A stretch of DNA of 41,225 bases, from assembly GCA_022735835.1 (NCBI GenBank), contig DYZU01000172.1:1-41225 (forward strand). Reading direction: 5' to 3'. The notes under the pieces were generated by a model that was not told the origin of the DNA, did not search any database, and worked only from the letters and a program-made list of their open reading frames with translations. The translations under genes and the position numbers were made by a program. The DNA is from Thermincola sp. GTDB taxonomy: Bacteria; Bacillota; Thermincolia; Thermincolales; UBA2595. How positions within the stretch are numbered: position 1 is the stretch's first letter; each line of letters opens with the position of its first letter. Positions 33,300-41,225 of the stretch are shown piece by piece.

Positions 33300-35201
33300 C
33301 TACCTGTTTAACAAGCTTCCCACATATTTTAACAGTTCATTTGCACAGACCGGGCAGTAACCGTGGTCTTCAACCAGCTTTGCCGTCACTTCATTTACTC
33401 TCTTAAGCTGTTCGGCGTCCGGGGTCTTGGTCGAAGTAGTTATCTTTACAACATCCTTCAAGTCGGCAAAAAGCTTCTTTTCAATAGCTTCCCTCAACCG
33501 CTCGTGAGAATTGTAATCAAATTTCTTGCCCTGCCGGGCGTAAGAAGACAGCCTGATCAGAATTTCCTCCCGAAAACTCTTTTTTGAGCTTTCGGAGACC
33601 CCAATCTGTTCTTCTATAGATCTCATCAATTTTTCATCCGGTTCCATTTCCTCTTCCGTAATCGGGTCCTTGACCTTGAAACCGTTGCAGTATGCCTCCA
33701 CATTGTCCAGGTAATTATTAAACAGGGTCTTGGCAGACTCCTCGAAGGAATACACAAAAGCCTTCTGGACTTCCTTTTTGGAGATTTCGTCATACTGTTT
33801 CCTGGCTTCGGAAATGAAGTTTAGCAGCCTGTCGCGCTCTTCCCTGGTGATGGAAGGATGTTGGTCCAGTCTGTCCTTTAAAGCTCTTAAGATATCCAGG
33901 GCATTTATGCAAACAGTTCCGCTGCGAATCAGGGCCGTTGAAATACGGTTGATAACATACCTGGGGTCAACCCCGCTCATGCCTTCATCAGGTGCTTCCG
34001 CATGCAGTTCGTCAACATCCTTTTGTTTAAATCCTTCCACATCTTCTCCGTCGTAAAGCTTCATCTTTTTAATTAAGTCCATGCCCTGTTTTTTCGATTC
34101 CTTCAACCTGGACAATACCGAGAATATGGCGGCAGTACGCAAGGCATGCGGCGCAATGTGAATGTCTTTCATGTCACTTTGGGCGATAAGTTTCTCGTAG
34201 ATCTTTACTTCTTCCGTGACCCGGAGATTATATGGAACCGGCATGACAATTATTCTTGACTGCAGGGCTTCATTTTTTTTGTTGGCAATAAAACTCCTGT
34301 ATTCGGCTTCATTGGTATGGGCAATGATAACCTCGTCCGCTGAGATCAGGGCAAACCTGCCGGCTTTGAAATTTCCTTCCTGGGACAGGCTCAGCAGATT
34401 GTACAGAAATTTTTCGTCACACTTCAGCATCTCCTGAAATTCCATAATACCCCTGTTGGAAATATTCAGTTCCCCGTCAAACCTGTAAGCCCGCGGGTCA
34501 GACTCTGACCCGTATTCAGTTATAGTGGAAAAATCTATACTGCCCGTCAGTTCGGCTATGTCCTGGGATTTGGGGTCCGAGGGGGAAAAAGTGCCAATCC
34601 CGATCCGTTTTTCCTCCGATAAAATGATCCGTTCAACCCTTACCTGAGATACGTCATTGTTATATTTCTCTTCCAAAAGAACCCGGCATGCAGGACAGAG
34701 GTCGCCTTCAATGTAAATTCCGTATTCTTTTTCAAAGTCTTTTCTCATTTCTTTGGGGATTAGGTGCAGCGGCTCCTCGTGCATGGGGCACTCTTTAATC
34801 CCGTATAAAGCTCCTTCCTCCGTTTTGGAAAACTGCTCCAATCCTCTCTTTAACATTGTCACAATTGTTGATTTGCCGCCGCTGACAGGACCCATTAAAA
34901 GCAGGATCCTTTTTCTGACATCGAGTCTTCTGGCGGCAGGATGAAAATATTCCTCAACCAACTGTTCAATGGTCTTTTCCAGGCCGAATATTTCCTTGTT
35001 GAAAAAATGGTACCTTTTTTTACCGTTTATTTCTGTAATGCCATGGCTCTTAATCATTTGATAAATCCTGGCATGAGACAATTGGGCTATTTGGGGTTTT
35101 TGGGTGACTATCTCAAGGTAATCTGAAAATGAGCCTTCCCACTTCAGCTGCGTTTCTTTCTGGTGATATTCTTTCAGTTCTTTTAATATCTCCACGCGCA
35201 T
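33300..35201 (-). CDS. prkA: PrkA serine protein kinase (AAA-type)
   Basis: 633 residues. N-terminal AAA-like domain with Walker A GPVSGGKST near residue 107; characteristic PrkA blocks LYGIKECPMHEEPLHLIP, DLCPACRVLL, NRGIMEFQEMLKCDEKFLYNLL and ALISADEVIIAHTNEAEY. In Bacillus PrkA affects sporulation through sigma-K; it is always encoded with YhbH/YeaH and often SpoVR. C-terminal CPVCANELL adds a Cys pair. The start is ATG 35201. A CATATAAT at 35254-35261 on the minus strand is close to the sigma-E -10 consensus CATACAnT, but I found no clear -35. Confidence 0.93.
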   Translation of the reverse strand: MRVEILKELKEYHQKETQLKWEGSFSDYLEIVTQKPQIAQLSHARIYQMIKSHGITEINGKKRYHFFNKEIFGLEKTIEQLVEEYFHPAARRLDVRKRILLLMGPVSGGKSTIVTMLKRGLEQFSKTEEGALYGIKECPMHEEPLHLIPKEMRKDFEKEYGIYIEGDLCPACRVLLEEKYNNDVSQVRVERIILSEEKRIGIGTFSPSDPKSQDIAELTGSIDFSTITEYGSESDPRAYRFDGELNISNRGIMEFQEMLKCDEKFLYNLLSLSQEGNFKAGRFALISADEVIIAHTNEAEYRSFIANKKNEALQSRIIVMPVPYNLRVTEEVKIYEKLIAQSDMKDIHIAPHALRTAAIFSVLSRLKESKKQGMDLIKKMKLYDGEDVEGFKQKDVDELHAEAPDEGMSGVDPRYVINRISTALIRSGTVCINALDILRALKDRLDQHPSITREERDRLLNFISEARKQYDEISKKEVQKAFVYSFEESAKTLFNNYLDNVEAYCNGFKVKDPITEEEMEPDEKLMRSIEEQIGVSESSKKSFREEILIRLSSYARQGKKFDYNSHERLREAIEKKLFADLKDVVKITTSTKTPDAEQLKRVNEVTAKLVEDHGYCPVCANELLKYVGSLLNR

Positions 35202-35447
35202 TCCCCCCCAACGACTCTATACTTAATGGTGTTTATTTCCTCTTAATCATTATATGCTTGAGTCAGTAGGATGAAAACCCAATCATCAATTTTTGCATTT
35301 TTTGTCGATAAAGAAGGTTTTGTAGATAAATCGCGCCGTAAATTCAACCATTTAACAGCCAAAAACTTCATTTGAAGGAAATAATGTAGCAATTGTATGA
35401 ATTTTGGGATAATATCAAAAACAAAAACATTATTTGGAGGTGGGAAA

Positions 35448-35597
35448 ATGCAAGTGTGCAAAATTTGCGGCGAGAAACTTTCTTCTGAAGAGAAACGCAG
35501 AGGCACATGCAAAGACTGCGAAACCGCAATTTCCAATCTTATAATTCACAAAGCAGGAAAGGGATTTTATCCGAGAAAGGTACGCCTTAAGTATTAA
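35448..35597 (+). CDS. Small zinc-finger protein, 49 residues
   Basis: ATG at 35448 with TTGGAGG 7 bases upstream. CKIC at residues 4-7 and CKDC at 23-26 form a zinc ribbon or treble-clef; the rest is basic (HKAGKGFYPRKVRLKY). A common type of anaerobe mini-protein; no exact family recognised. Its own terminator follows at 35640-35664. Divergent from prkA. Confidence 0.78.
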   Translation: MQVCKICGEKLSSEEKRRGTCKDCETAISNLIIHKAGKGFYPRKVRLKY

Positions 35598-35639
35598 TTC
35601 TCCGTGAAAACTTCCCGGGTTTTTACCTTTTGTTTATTA

Positions 35640-35664
35640 ATTACTCAGGTCATACCTGGGTAAT
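35640..35664 (+). terminator. Terminator of small zinc-finger gene
   Basis: ATTACTCAGG pairs with CCTGGGTAAT (10 bases, one G-T pair) around TCATA, followed by TTTATT on the plus strand. Confidence 0.8.
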
Positions 35665-35696
35665 TTTATTGGCCTTAAACCAAAAACAAAGTCAGA

Positions 35697-35727
35697 AAAC
35701 CCCGCTGGCATTCCGCCAACGGGGTTT
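35697..35727 (-). terminator. Terminator of spermidine synthase gene
   Basis: AAACCCCG (35697-35704) pairs with CGGGGTTT (35720-35727), with inner TGGC/GCCA; minus-strand T residues follow. Lies 57 bases after speE. Confidence 0.78.
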
Positions 35728-35784
35728 AAACAACGTTTTAACCGTTAGTTATTCCTCATTTGCATTGTTAAACGGTTGATTTTT

Positions 35785-36618
35785 TTATTTAAACAGATCT
35801 TTAATATAGTTCGGCAGGGCAAAACATGCCTTATGGATATCATTATTGTAATATTTCAGATTCATACCGTTGATTTTTGCTATATCCAGCTCTGCTAAAA
35901 GAGGGTCGTATTTTTTGCTGGCCAGGGTAAAGGACCAAAAGCCCCCAATATATGTAGCTATAGATGTCAAATAGGTTCTGGTAACCGGGAAAATTCCTGA
36001 CAAAATTTTGTTTACCGATCTTAATAGCTCTTTGTTAAATAGAGGCGATTCGGTCTGGGCCACTAAGATGCCGTCTTCCTTCAAAGCCTTGCAGACATCT
36101 CGATAAAACTCTTCCCCGAACAGTCCCGCTGCCGGTCCGATGGGGTCGGAAGAATCAATGATGATTACATCGTAATCATTCTCTTTTTTCTTTAAAAACT
36201 TTATCCCGTCTTCCACCAAAATTCTGACCTTGGGGTCACTGAGAGCGCAGCTTATTCCGGGCAGGTATTTCCGGCAGGCCCAAATTACCTTTTCATCTAT
36301 TTCTACCAGGTCAGCCTGCTGTACAGTCTGATACTTTATCACTTCCCTGACGGTTCCCCCGTCCCCGCCGCCGACCACCAGAACTCTTTGGGGATTGGGG
36401 TGGGTCATCAGGGCCGGATGAACTATCATTTCATGATAGATGAATTCGTCTCTTTCTGTAGTTTGGATAATACCGTCAAGAACCAGGGCCCTGCCAAACT
36501 CAAGGGTGTCAATAATCGCCAGGTGCTGGTATTCCGTCTGCCCGGTATAAAGCGTTTCGGTAAATTTCCAGTTTACACTGTACCCGTCAGTATGCTTTTC
36601 ATTTAACCAGAATTCCAT
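35785..36618 (-). CDS. speE: Spermidine synthase (aminopropyltransferase)
   Basis: Transfers the aminopropyl group of decarboxylated SAM to putrescine. 277 residues. YTGQTEYQHLAIIDTLEFGRALVLDG near the N-terminus, HPNPQRVLVVGGGDGGTVREV motif near 76, the substrate-binding DVIIIDSSDPIGPA near 152 and a GGFWSF-like segment. GAGGAGG lies ahead of the start. It is 82 bases after the sigma-54-type regulator on the same strand. Confidence 0.95.
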   Translation of the reverse strand: MEFWLNEKHTDGYSVNWKFTETLYTGQTEYQHLAIIDTLEFGRALVLDGIIQTTERDEFIYHEMIVHPALMTHPNPQRVLVVGGGDGGTVREVIKYQTVQQADLVEIDEKVIWACRKYLPGISCALSDPKVRILVEDGIKFLKKKENDYDVIIIDSSDPIGPAAGLFGEEFYRDVCKALKEDGILVAQTESPLFNKELLRSVNKILSGIFPVTRTYLTSIATYIGGFWSFTLASKKYDPLLAELDIAKINGMNLKYYNNDIHKACFALPNYIKDLFK

Positions 36619-36700
36619 AAGCCTAAACCGTTCCCTCCTCTAATTTGGTGCAGTAAGTACTTCTATGATTGGTTTATGGATTCCTGCCGGAAGGCCCATT

Positions 36701-38437
36701 TTATTCATCAAGCAGGCTGTATTTTTCGAGTTTCTGATACAGGCCTGCCCGGGAAATGCCAAGCAACCTGGCGGCTCTCACCTTGTTTCCCCCGGTTCTT
36801 TGGAGCGCCTGGGCCAGGACATTTCGCTCAGTGTCTTCCAGGATGGTCTTCAAGGAAATCCTGTCATTTACCTTTGTCTTTCCCTGAGACATTTTTTTCA
36901 GGTACATGGGAAGGTGATGCGGTTGGATAATTTGGTCTTCAATGATGTTGAAAGCCCTTTCCATTACGTTTTCCATTTCCCTGACATTACCGGGCCACGT
37001 GTGTCTGATAAATATATTATAGACTTCAGAGGAGATTCCGATAATATTTTTGCCAAATTCGTGATTGTATTTTTCAATCATAAAATTAATCAGAGCTTCA
37101 ATGTCCTCTTTACGGTCACGCAGGGGAGGTATGTATAAACTGATTACGTTAAGCCGGTAGTAAAGGTCCTCCCGGAACTGGTTCTGCCGGATCAAGTCTT
37201 CCAGATTTCGCTTGGTGGAAGCAATTACCCTGAAATCCACCGGTATTTTTTTGTCATCCCCTATCCGTTGAATCTCTTTGTCCTGCAGGACTTTTAACAA
37301 CTTGGCCTGTAAAGCCAGGGACATATCACTGATCTCATCAAAAAAAACGGTTCCCTGGTTGGCCAGTTCGTATTTTCCGATTTGGCCGCCTTTCCTGGCT
37401 CCGGGGAAAGCGCCTTCTACGTAGCCAAACAGTTCCGCCTCCAGGATGTTTTCCGGTACGGCAGAACAGTTTACCTTAACGAAAGGTTTATGTTTCCGCG
37501 GGCTTTCCAGGTGCAGGGCATGAGCGAACAGCTCTTTTCCGGTGCCCGTTTCCCCCCTTAGCAATACCGTTGAATTGCCGGGGGCCACTTTTTTAATGGC
37601 TTCTTTAAGCTGGGAGATAACCTGACTATTACCGACAATGTTATTAATCTTATACTTGGCGCCTGAAGCCTTTTCCAGTTGACTCTTGTAAAACTCCAGC
37701 TTGCTCCTGAGCATATTTACTTTGTTAACCAGGGGATCCATTTCATGAACGTTCTTATAGATTATCTTCCCTATAGCTCCGTCAATTCTTTTCCCATTAT
37801 AAACAGGAAACCTGGCCACAATCACGTCACTGCCCCTGATTTGTCTTATCTCTGCCGGTTCAGCTTCTCCGGTATTTAGCACATCCGACATAGATAATTC
37901 AGGCAGGATATCATTTATATCTCTGCCGATGAGTCTTTCTCGTTCAGTATTCAGATAATCACACATAGGGCCGTTACACAGCACAATACTGCCTGAGTGA
38001 TTAACCACCACAATGCCCTCATGTGTGTTTTCCGTTAAAGCGTAAAGAATGGCCTGGGCTTCCCGGGAAGAAGAGATGTCTTCAGCAATCCGTTGGAGAA
38101 GGGTGACATCCTCAAAAACAGCAACTGCACCCACCACCTCTTCATTTTTAATAATGGGAGTCAGGTTGGCCAGACACACCCTGTCGTTCAGGACAATTTT
38201 TTGGCCCAGTTCCGCTATCCCGGTGCGAAGTATAACTGGCAGGCGGGATTCGGGCATGACTTCCTGAATATGTCGTCCCACCACATCCTCCCTCAGGTGC
38301 AGCATGCTCCTGGCCGGTTCGTTAAGGACTACAATATAGCCGTTTTTGTCAACGGCTGCTATTCCGTTATAGGTAGAATCCAAAATAAAACTGAGACTGT
38401 ATTCCCAATTACTCAGCACCTTCCTGGACAATGTCAT
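36701..38437 (-). CDS. PAS-domain sigma-54-type transcriptional activator with GAFPGA loop
   Basis: 578 residues from ATG 38437 (TTGGAGG 8 bases upstream). Two PAS domains at about 15-115 and 125-240, an AAA+ domain with Walker A GETGTGKE near 290, Walker B TVFFDEIS, and arginine-finger region YRLNVISLYIPPLRDRKED; a Fis-type HTH (RAARLLGISRAGLYQKLE) closes it. The sigma-54 contact loop, normally GAFTGA, is GAFPGA here (GYVEGAFPGARKGG). Without the Thr, sigma-54 contact may be weakened. Signal enters through the PAS domains. Target genes unknown; speE lies downstream. Confidence 0.92.
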   Translation of the reverse strand: MTLSRKVLSNWEYSLSFILDSTYNGIAAVDKNGYIVVLNEPARSMLHLREDVVGRHIQEVMPESRLPVILRTGIAELGQKIVLNDRVCLANLTPIIKNEEVVGAVAVFEDVTLLQRIAEDISSSREAQAILYALTENTHEGIVVVNHSGSIVLCNGPMCDYLNTERERLIGRDINDILPELSMSDVLNTGEAEPAEIRQIRGSDVIVARFPVYNGKRIDGAIGKIIYKNVHEMDPLVNKVNMLRSKLEFYKSQLEKASGAKYKINNIVGNSQVISQLKEAIKKVAPGNSTVLLRGETGTGKELFAHALHLESPRKHKPFVKVNCSAVPENILEAELFGYVEGAFPGARKGGQIGKYELANQGTVFFDEISDMSLALQAKLLKVLQDKEIQRIGDDKKIPVDFRVIASTKRNLEDLIRQNQFREDLYYRLNVISLYIPPLRDRKEDIEALINFMIEKYNHEFGKNIIGISSEVYNIFIRHTWPGNVREMENVMERAFNIIEDQIIQPHHLPMYLKKMSQGKTKVNDRISLKTILEDTERNVLAQALQRTGGNKVRAARLLGISRAGLYQKLEKYSLLDE

Positions 38438-38745
38438 AAATAATACCTCCAAGCCTCCACCGCAGTCTGTGTCTATTTAATTTTATCTTATTTTGCAGTT
38501 ACCTGACTTTAGTTTTTCCCGTAACGGTCGGTTTTGGGATGTTAATGGCATCATTTGAAAATAAACAGTTCTTTTTTCCAGGCGAATGGTTCTGGCGCAA
38601 AACAGGAAGTATCCCGATCGGCAGCTCGCCTGCGATACTTCCTGTTTTTTAAATCTGACCTGCTTGAATTGTGGGTAAAACGTATAACACTAAGGAAAAA
38701 ATGAAATAATTATATCCGGATATTTTTTTGAAGGGATGGATAAAA
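38438..38745. other. Intergenic region holding a large symmetric hairpin
   Basis: Between the divergent regulator and the small membrane-protein gene. The only strong structure is an inverted repeat with 15-base arms (38599-38613 and 38634-38648) around 20 bases, flanked by T on both strands. No credible ORF lies in front of it on the plus strand. No other site recognised. Confidence 0.6.
38599..38651. terminator. Strong bidirectional hairpin, no upstream gene seen
   Basis: A 15-base perfect stem (AAAACAGGAAGTATC and its complement) followed by TTTTTT on the plus strand and TTTT on the minus. It may end an unseen small RNA, or attenuate the regulator's transcript on the minus strand. Confidence 0.7.
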
Positions 38746-38970
38746 ATGCTTGAAAAGATCCTTGCTGCCGTATTATTAATCTTTGGCGGCGGTATCACCT
38801 TATATATAATTTATAAGGCGGCTCTGGCTGTATTGCAGCCTGTTGTCCAGAAAAAGCTGGAACAACAAATGCAAAAAGAGAAGTTGACTCAACTGGAGAA
38901 TAATCTGCAAATACACCAACAGGTAGACCAAAATCAAGTAAAAAACACCCGGAAAAACATGAAAAAATAA
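38746..38970 (+). CDS. Small membrane-anchored coiled-coil protein, 74 residues
   Basis: ATG at 38746 with AAGGGATGG upstream. One hydrophobic helix (residues 4-26) followed by a Gln/Lys/Glu-rich coiled coil with many heptads, ending basic. Cytoplasmic tail if the N-terminus is outside. Not recognised. The C-terminus is convergent with yifB, 10 bases away. Confidence 0.68.
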   Translation: MLEKILAAVLLIFGGGITLYIIYKAALAVLQPVVQKKLEQQMQKEKLTQLENNLQIHQQVDQNQVKNTRKNMKK

Positions 38971-38980
38971 TGCTCCTACT

Positions 38981-40516
38981 TCATCTGTAACCGCGGTCAA
39001 TACACCTGTATTGAATCGCCTCGGCTATATGATTTTCGTTGATGTTCTCAACGCCTTCCAGATCTGCGATTGTCCTGGCCACTTTCAAAACCCTGCTGTA
39101 TCCCCTGGCGCTGAGATGAAGTTTTTCAAAGGCTGTCTGTATTAAGGACGCGGCTTTTCCGTTTATTTTACAGTAGCGACGGACTTCCTTGCTGCCCATT
39201 TCAGAGTTGGTCTTCATACCGGTCCCTAAAAATCTTTGCTGCTGGAGTAAACGTGCCTTTTTAACCCTTTTTCTGATTTTATCGGAACTGTCGCCGCTCA
39301 GGTTTCCCTGCAGGTCCTGATATTTAATCCTGGGCACTTCCACATGAATGTCGATCCTGTCCAGGAGCGGTCCCGAGATCCTGTTTCTGTATTTCATGAT
39401 TTGGGCAGGTGTACATGTACATTCTTTGGACTCATCACCCAGAAAACCGCACGGACATGGATTCATGGCCGCCACCAGTATTATCTTGGCAGGATATTCA
39501 ACACTGTAGTTAACCCTTGAGATGCATACCCTTCCCTCTTCTATCGGCTGCCGCAGTGATTCAAGGGTGTCTTTGTTAAATTCGGGGAATTCGTCCATAA
39601 ACAGGATGCCATAATGGGCCAGGCTTAACTCCCCCGGTTTGGCCAAAGCTCCTCCCCCGATGATTCCTGATTTTGAAACACTGTGGTGAGGGGAACGAAA
39701 CGGCCTGTTTATGATTAAAGGGAGATTGTTTTTCAACAAGCCGGCAACACTGTATATTTTTGTTATTTCCAGGGACTCCTCGAAAGTCAGTTCAGGGATT
39801 ATATGGGCCAGCCGCCTGGCCATCATGGTTTTGCCTGATCCCGGAGGGCCGATCATGATGAGGTTGTGGCCGCCGGCAGCCGCCACCTCCAGAGCTCTTT
39901 TAACTTTAAACTGGCCGTAGACATCAGCCATATCCTCCCGGGTTACGCGGCTTCCGGCGCCGATTAGATTTTTCAAATCAACCGTATGCCTCTTTATGCC
40001 GTCCCGTCCATTGATAAAATTAATCACCTGCTGAAGATTATCCACCGGGTATACATCCATTTTTTCAACCAGAGCGGCCTCATCAGCATTCTGGGCAGGT
40101 ACTATTACCCCTTTTACCGTGGTTTTATCCCTCACTGTCATTACACCGGGCAGGATACCGGTAACCCCCCTGACCGAACCATCCAGGGACAACTCTCCAA
40201 AAAAGGCGTATTCCTTATATCTGTCATTTTCCAACTGTCCGGAAGCAGCCAGCAACCCTACCGCAATCGGCAAATCAAATACCGGGCCCTCCTTTTTTTG
40301 ATCTGCGGGAGCAAGGTTTACTGTAATCCGCCCCAGCGGAAATTCCAAGCCGCTGTTTTTTACGGCGGCTCTCACTCTTTCCTTGGATTCCTTAACTGCA
40401 GTACCGGCCAACCCTACTATATCAAGTCCCGGCAATCCGTTCGAGATGTCCACTTCAACATCCACAATGTACCCTTCCAACCCGATCATTCCCACGCTTT
40501 TGACTACCGCCAGCAA
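38981..40516 (-). CDS. YifB/ComM family Mg chelatase-like AAA ATPase
   Basis: 511 residues from TTG 40516 (AGGAGGG 6 bases upstream), giving the usual N-terminus MLAVVKSVGMIGLEGYIVDVEVD. N-terminal Lon-like domain, AAA+ Walker A GPPGSGKTMMARR near 210, DEFPEF Walker B, Cys-rich CPCGFLGDESKECTCTPAQ zinc site, and a C-terminal RGYSRVLKVARTIADLEG segment. ComM in Haemophilus is a branch-migration helicase in natural transformation. Close to yraN, as in many bacteria. Confidence 0.92.
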   Translation of the reverse strand: MLAVVKSVGMIGLEGYIVDVEVDISNGLPGLDIVGLAGTAVKESKERVRAAVKNSGLEFPLGRITVNLAPADQKKEGPVFDLPIAVGLLAASGQLENDRYKEYAFFGELSLDGSVRGVTGILPGVMTVRDKTTVKGVIVPAQNADEAALVEKMDVYPVDNLQQVINFINGRDGIKRHTVDLKNLIGAGSRVTREDMADVYGQFKVKRALEVAAAGGHNLIMIGPPGSGKTMMARRLAHIIPELTFEESLEITKIYSVAGLLKNNLPLIINRPFRSPHHSVSKSGIIGGGALAKPGELSLAHYGILFMDEFPEFNKDTLESLRQPIEEGRVCISRVNYSVEYPAKIILVAAMNPCPCGFLGDESKECTCTPAQIMKYRNRISGPLLDRIDIHVEVPRIKYQDLQGNLSGDSSDKIRKRVKKARLLQQQRFLGTGMKTNSEMGSKEVRRYCKINGKAASLIQTAFEKLHLSARGYSRVLKVARTIADLEGVENINENHIAEAIQYRCIDRGYR

Positions 40517-40612
40517 AGCAATCCCTCCTAATTGCAGCCCTGATTCCATATCATTAAAAAGCTCTAACATAATTCTACTGACTGCCATTAAATTCCTTCA
40601 TATAAGACAAAA

Positions 40613-40636
40613 TAACCCACCTTATGGTGGCTTTTT
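40613..40636. terminator. Hairpin after yraN
   Basis: CCACC (40617-40621) pairs with GGTGG (40626-40630) around TTAT, with A/T flanks giving T tracts on both strands. Moderate; yraN may read through it into yifB. Confidence 0.55.
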
Positions 40637-40994
40637 AAAAACAGTTTTCCAATACCCTGACAGATTCTAAAGTGTCGTCTTTGTTGAGACAGACGGAATA
40701 TACGTCAAACCTGCAGCCGGAAGCCCGGACCGCATGTTTTGCCAGGTAATATGCCGCCAGGCTCCTTAATTTCCTTTGTTTCCTGTAATCGACAGCTTCC
40801 TCGGGAACGCCGTATTTTCTGCTTTTCCGGGTCTTAACCTCTATGAATACAAGCTTGTCGCCATCCCTGGCAATAACATCTATTTCTCCAAACCTGCAGC
40901 GGAAATTCCGTTCCAGTACCGTAACGCCTTTTTCCTCAAGCAGGCTGACAACTATTTCCTCACCAATAGCGCCTATTTCTTTTTTATTTTTCAA
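40635..40994 (-). CDS. YraN family protein (UPF0102)
   Basis: 119 residues from TTG 40994 (MKNKKEIGAIGEEI), with GGGGTG 6 bases upstream; a GTG at 41003 would leave almost no leader after the predicted start of transcription. Restriction-endonuclease-like core: GEEIVVSLLEEKG, then FGEIDVIARDGDKLVFIEVKTRK, the D-(x)n-E-x-K motif of the fold. Function is unproven; it is widely kept next to yifB and rnhB. First gene of the yraN-yifB unit. Confidence 0.9.
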   Translation of the reverse strand: MKNKKEIGAIGEEIVVSLLEEKGVTVLERNFRCRFGEIDVIARDGDKLVFIEVKTRKSRKYGVPEEAVDYRKQRKLRSLAAYYLAKHAVRASGCRFDVYSVCLNKDDTLESVRVLENCF

Positions 40995-41013
40995 GAATTG
41001 CACCCCGTGGTTA

Positions 41014-41019
41014 ATTATA
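41014..41019 (-). promoter_or_regulatory. Extended -10 promoter of yraN
   Basis: Minus-strand TGGTATAAT (TG-N-TATAAT) 19 to 20 bases before the TTG start. A -35 of TTTACC lies 18 bases upstream. Confidence 0.65.
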
Positions 41020-41147
41020 CCATACCGGTAATTCTCCGGTAAAACAAAAGTTGTCGACAGATGCTGTCAAGATTATTTGGGCAGACGGTCAAAATATCGG
41101 ACGGGCAGGTATATTCCTGCGAGCGGCCACAATCTACACCGGCTAAA

Positions 41148-41182
41148 TTGGAGGTTGGAGGTTAGAGGTCAGAAGTTGGATT
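41148..41182. repeat. Five tandem heptads related to TTGGAGG
   Basis: TTGGAGG, TTGGAGG, TTAGAGG, TCAGAAG and TTGGATT in register, a degenerate heptanucleotide tandem repeat at the right edge, in non-coding sequence upstream of yraN. Origin unknown; the window ends 43 bases later. Confidence 0.7.
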
Positions 41183-41225
41183 TAAAAGGAAGCTATCCCA
41201 AAAGTCAATTTTATGCTTTAGATAA

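Noticed and set aside
41188-41225. Sequence at the right edge resembling an insertion-sequence terminus (AGCTATCCCAAAA)
   Set aside because: Only one possible end is in the window and no transposase is visible, so it cannot be supported.

Overview
This 41 kb window looks like a chromosome segment of a spore-forming anaerobic Firmicute (class Clostridia, most like the Desulfotomaculum/Pelotomaculum group; that placement is inference). The support is: an HdrABC electron-transfer operon, sporulation genes (SpoVM-like peptide, PrkA-YhbH-SpoVR), Clostridia-style small Cys-rich proteins, consistent AGGAGG-type ribosome binding sites, and frequent TTG/GTG starts. Nearly all genes lie on the minus strand. 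I see no CRISPR array, complete prophage or complete insertion sequence.

Layout. 1-3.5 kb: hdrC-hdrB-hdrA (minus). hdrA has an in-frame TGA that is best read as selenocysteine, with a SECIS-like hairpin just behind it. 3.8-5.1 kb: phosphatidylserine synthase and decarboxylase, followed by a previously hidden 21-codon spoVM-like gene and a terminator. 5.2-9.7 kb: a DinG-type exonuclease-helicase, a universal stress protein, a gene-free stretch rich in inverted repeats, and YjbQ. 9.8-12.8 kb: a 44-residue Cys-rich protein (plus), a PhoR/ResE-like two-component system and an FmdB zinc ribbon. 12.9-16.7 kb: a ferredoxin under a strong promoter with a CsoR/CstR-like operator, thioredoxin reductase and the 5-oxoprolinase genes pxpBAC. 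16.8-22.4 kb: a small zinc ribbon, pgsA, a decapitated MazG-like gene, a methyltransferase, a membrane Ser/Thr kinase with an N-terminal NERD domain, tRNA-Arg, a 46-residue unknown protein, an ABM-family protein and an endonuclease III-like glycosylase. 22.4-25.7 kb: a LysR-led operon with two membrane proteins and two Cys-rich small proteins, then a P-loop kinase. 25.7-30.6 kb: a membrane protein, glutamate racemase, a ClpA-like ATPase coupled to a YbjN-like protein, and adenylate kinase. 30.7-35.2 kb: prkA-yhbH-spoVR. 35.4-41 kb: a zinc ribbon, spermidine synthase, a PAS/sigma-54-type activator with an altered GAFTGA loop, a small membrane coiled-coil protein, YifB (ComM-like) and YraN.

How the genes work together. 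The Hdr proteins move electrons through flavin and Fe-S centres. The ferredoxin and thioredoxin reductase suggest thiol and reactive-sulfur handling. PssA, Psd and PgsA make the phospholipids. SpoVM, PrkA, YhbH and SpoVR belong to spore formation. Much of the value of the window is in features that automatic calling misses: the selenocysteine codon, the SpoVM-like peptide, several Cys-rich or zinc-ribbon mini-proteins, and a truncated or frameshifted gene or two.
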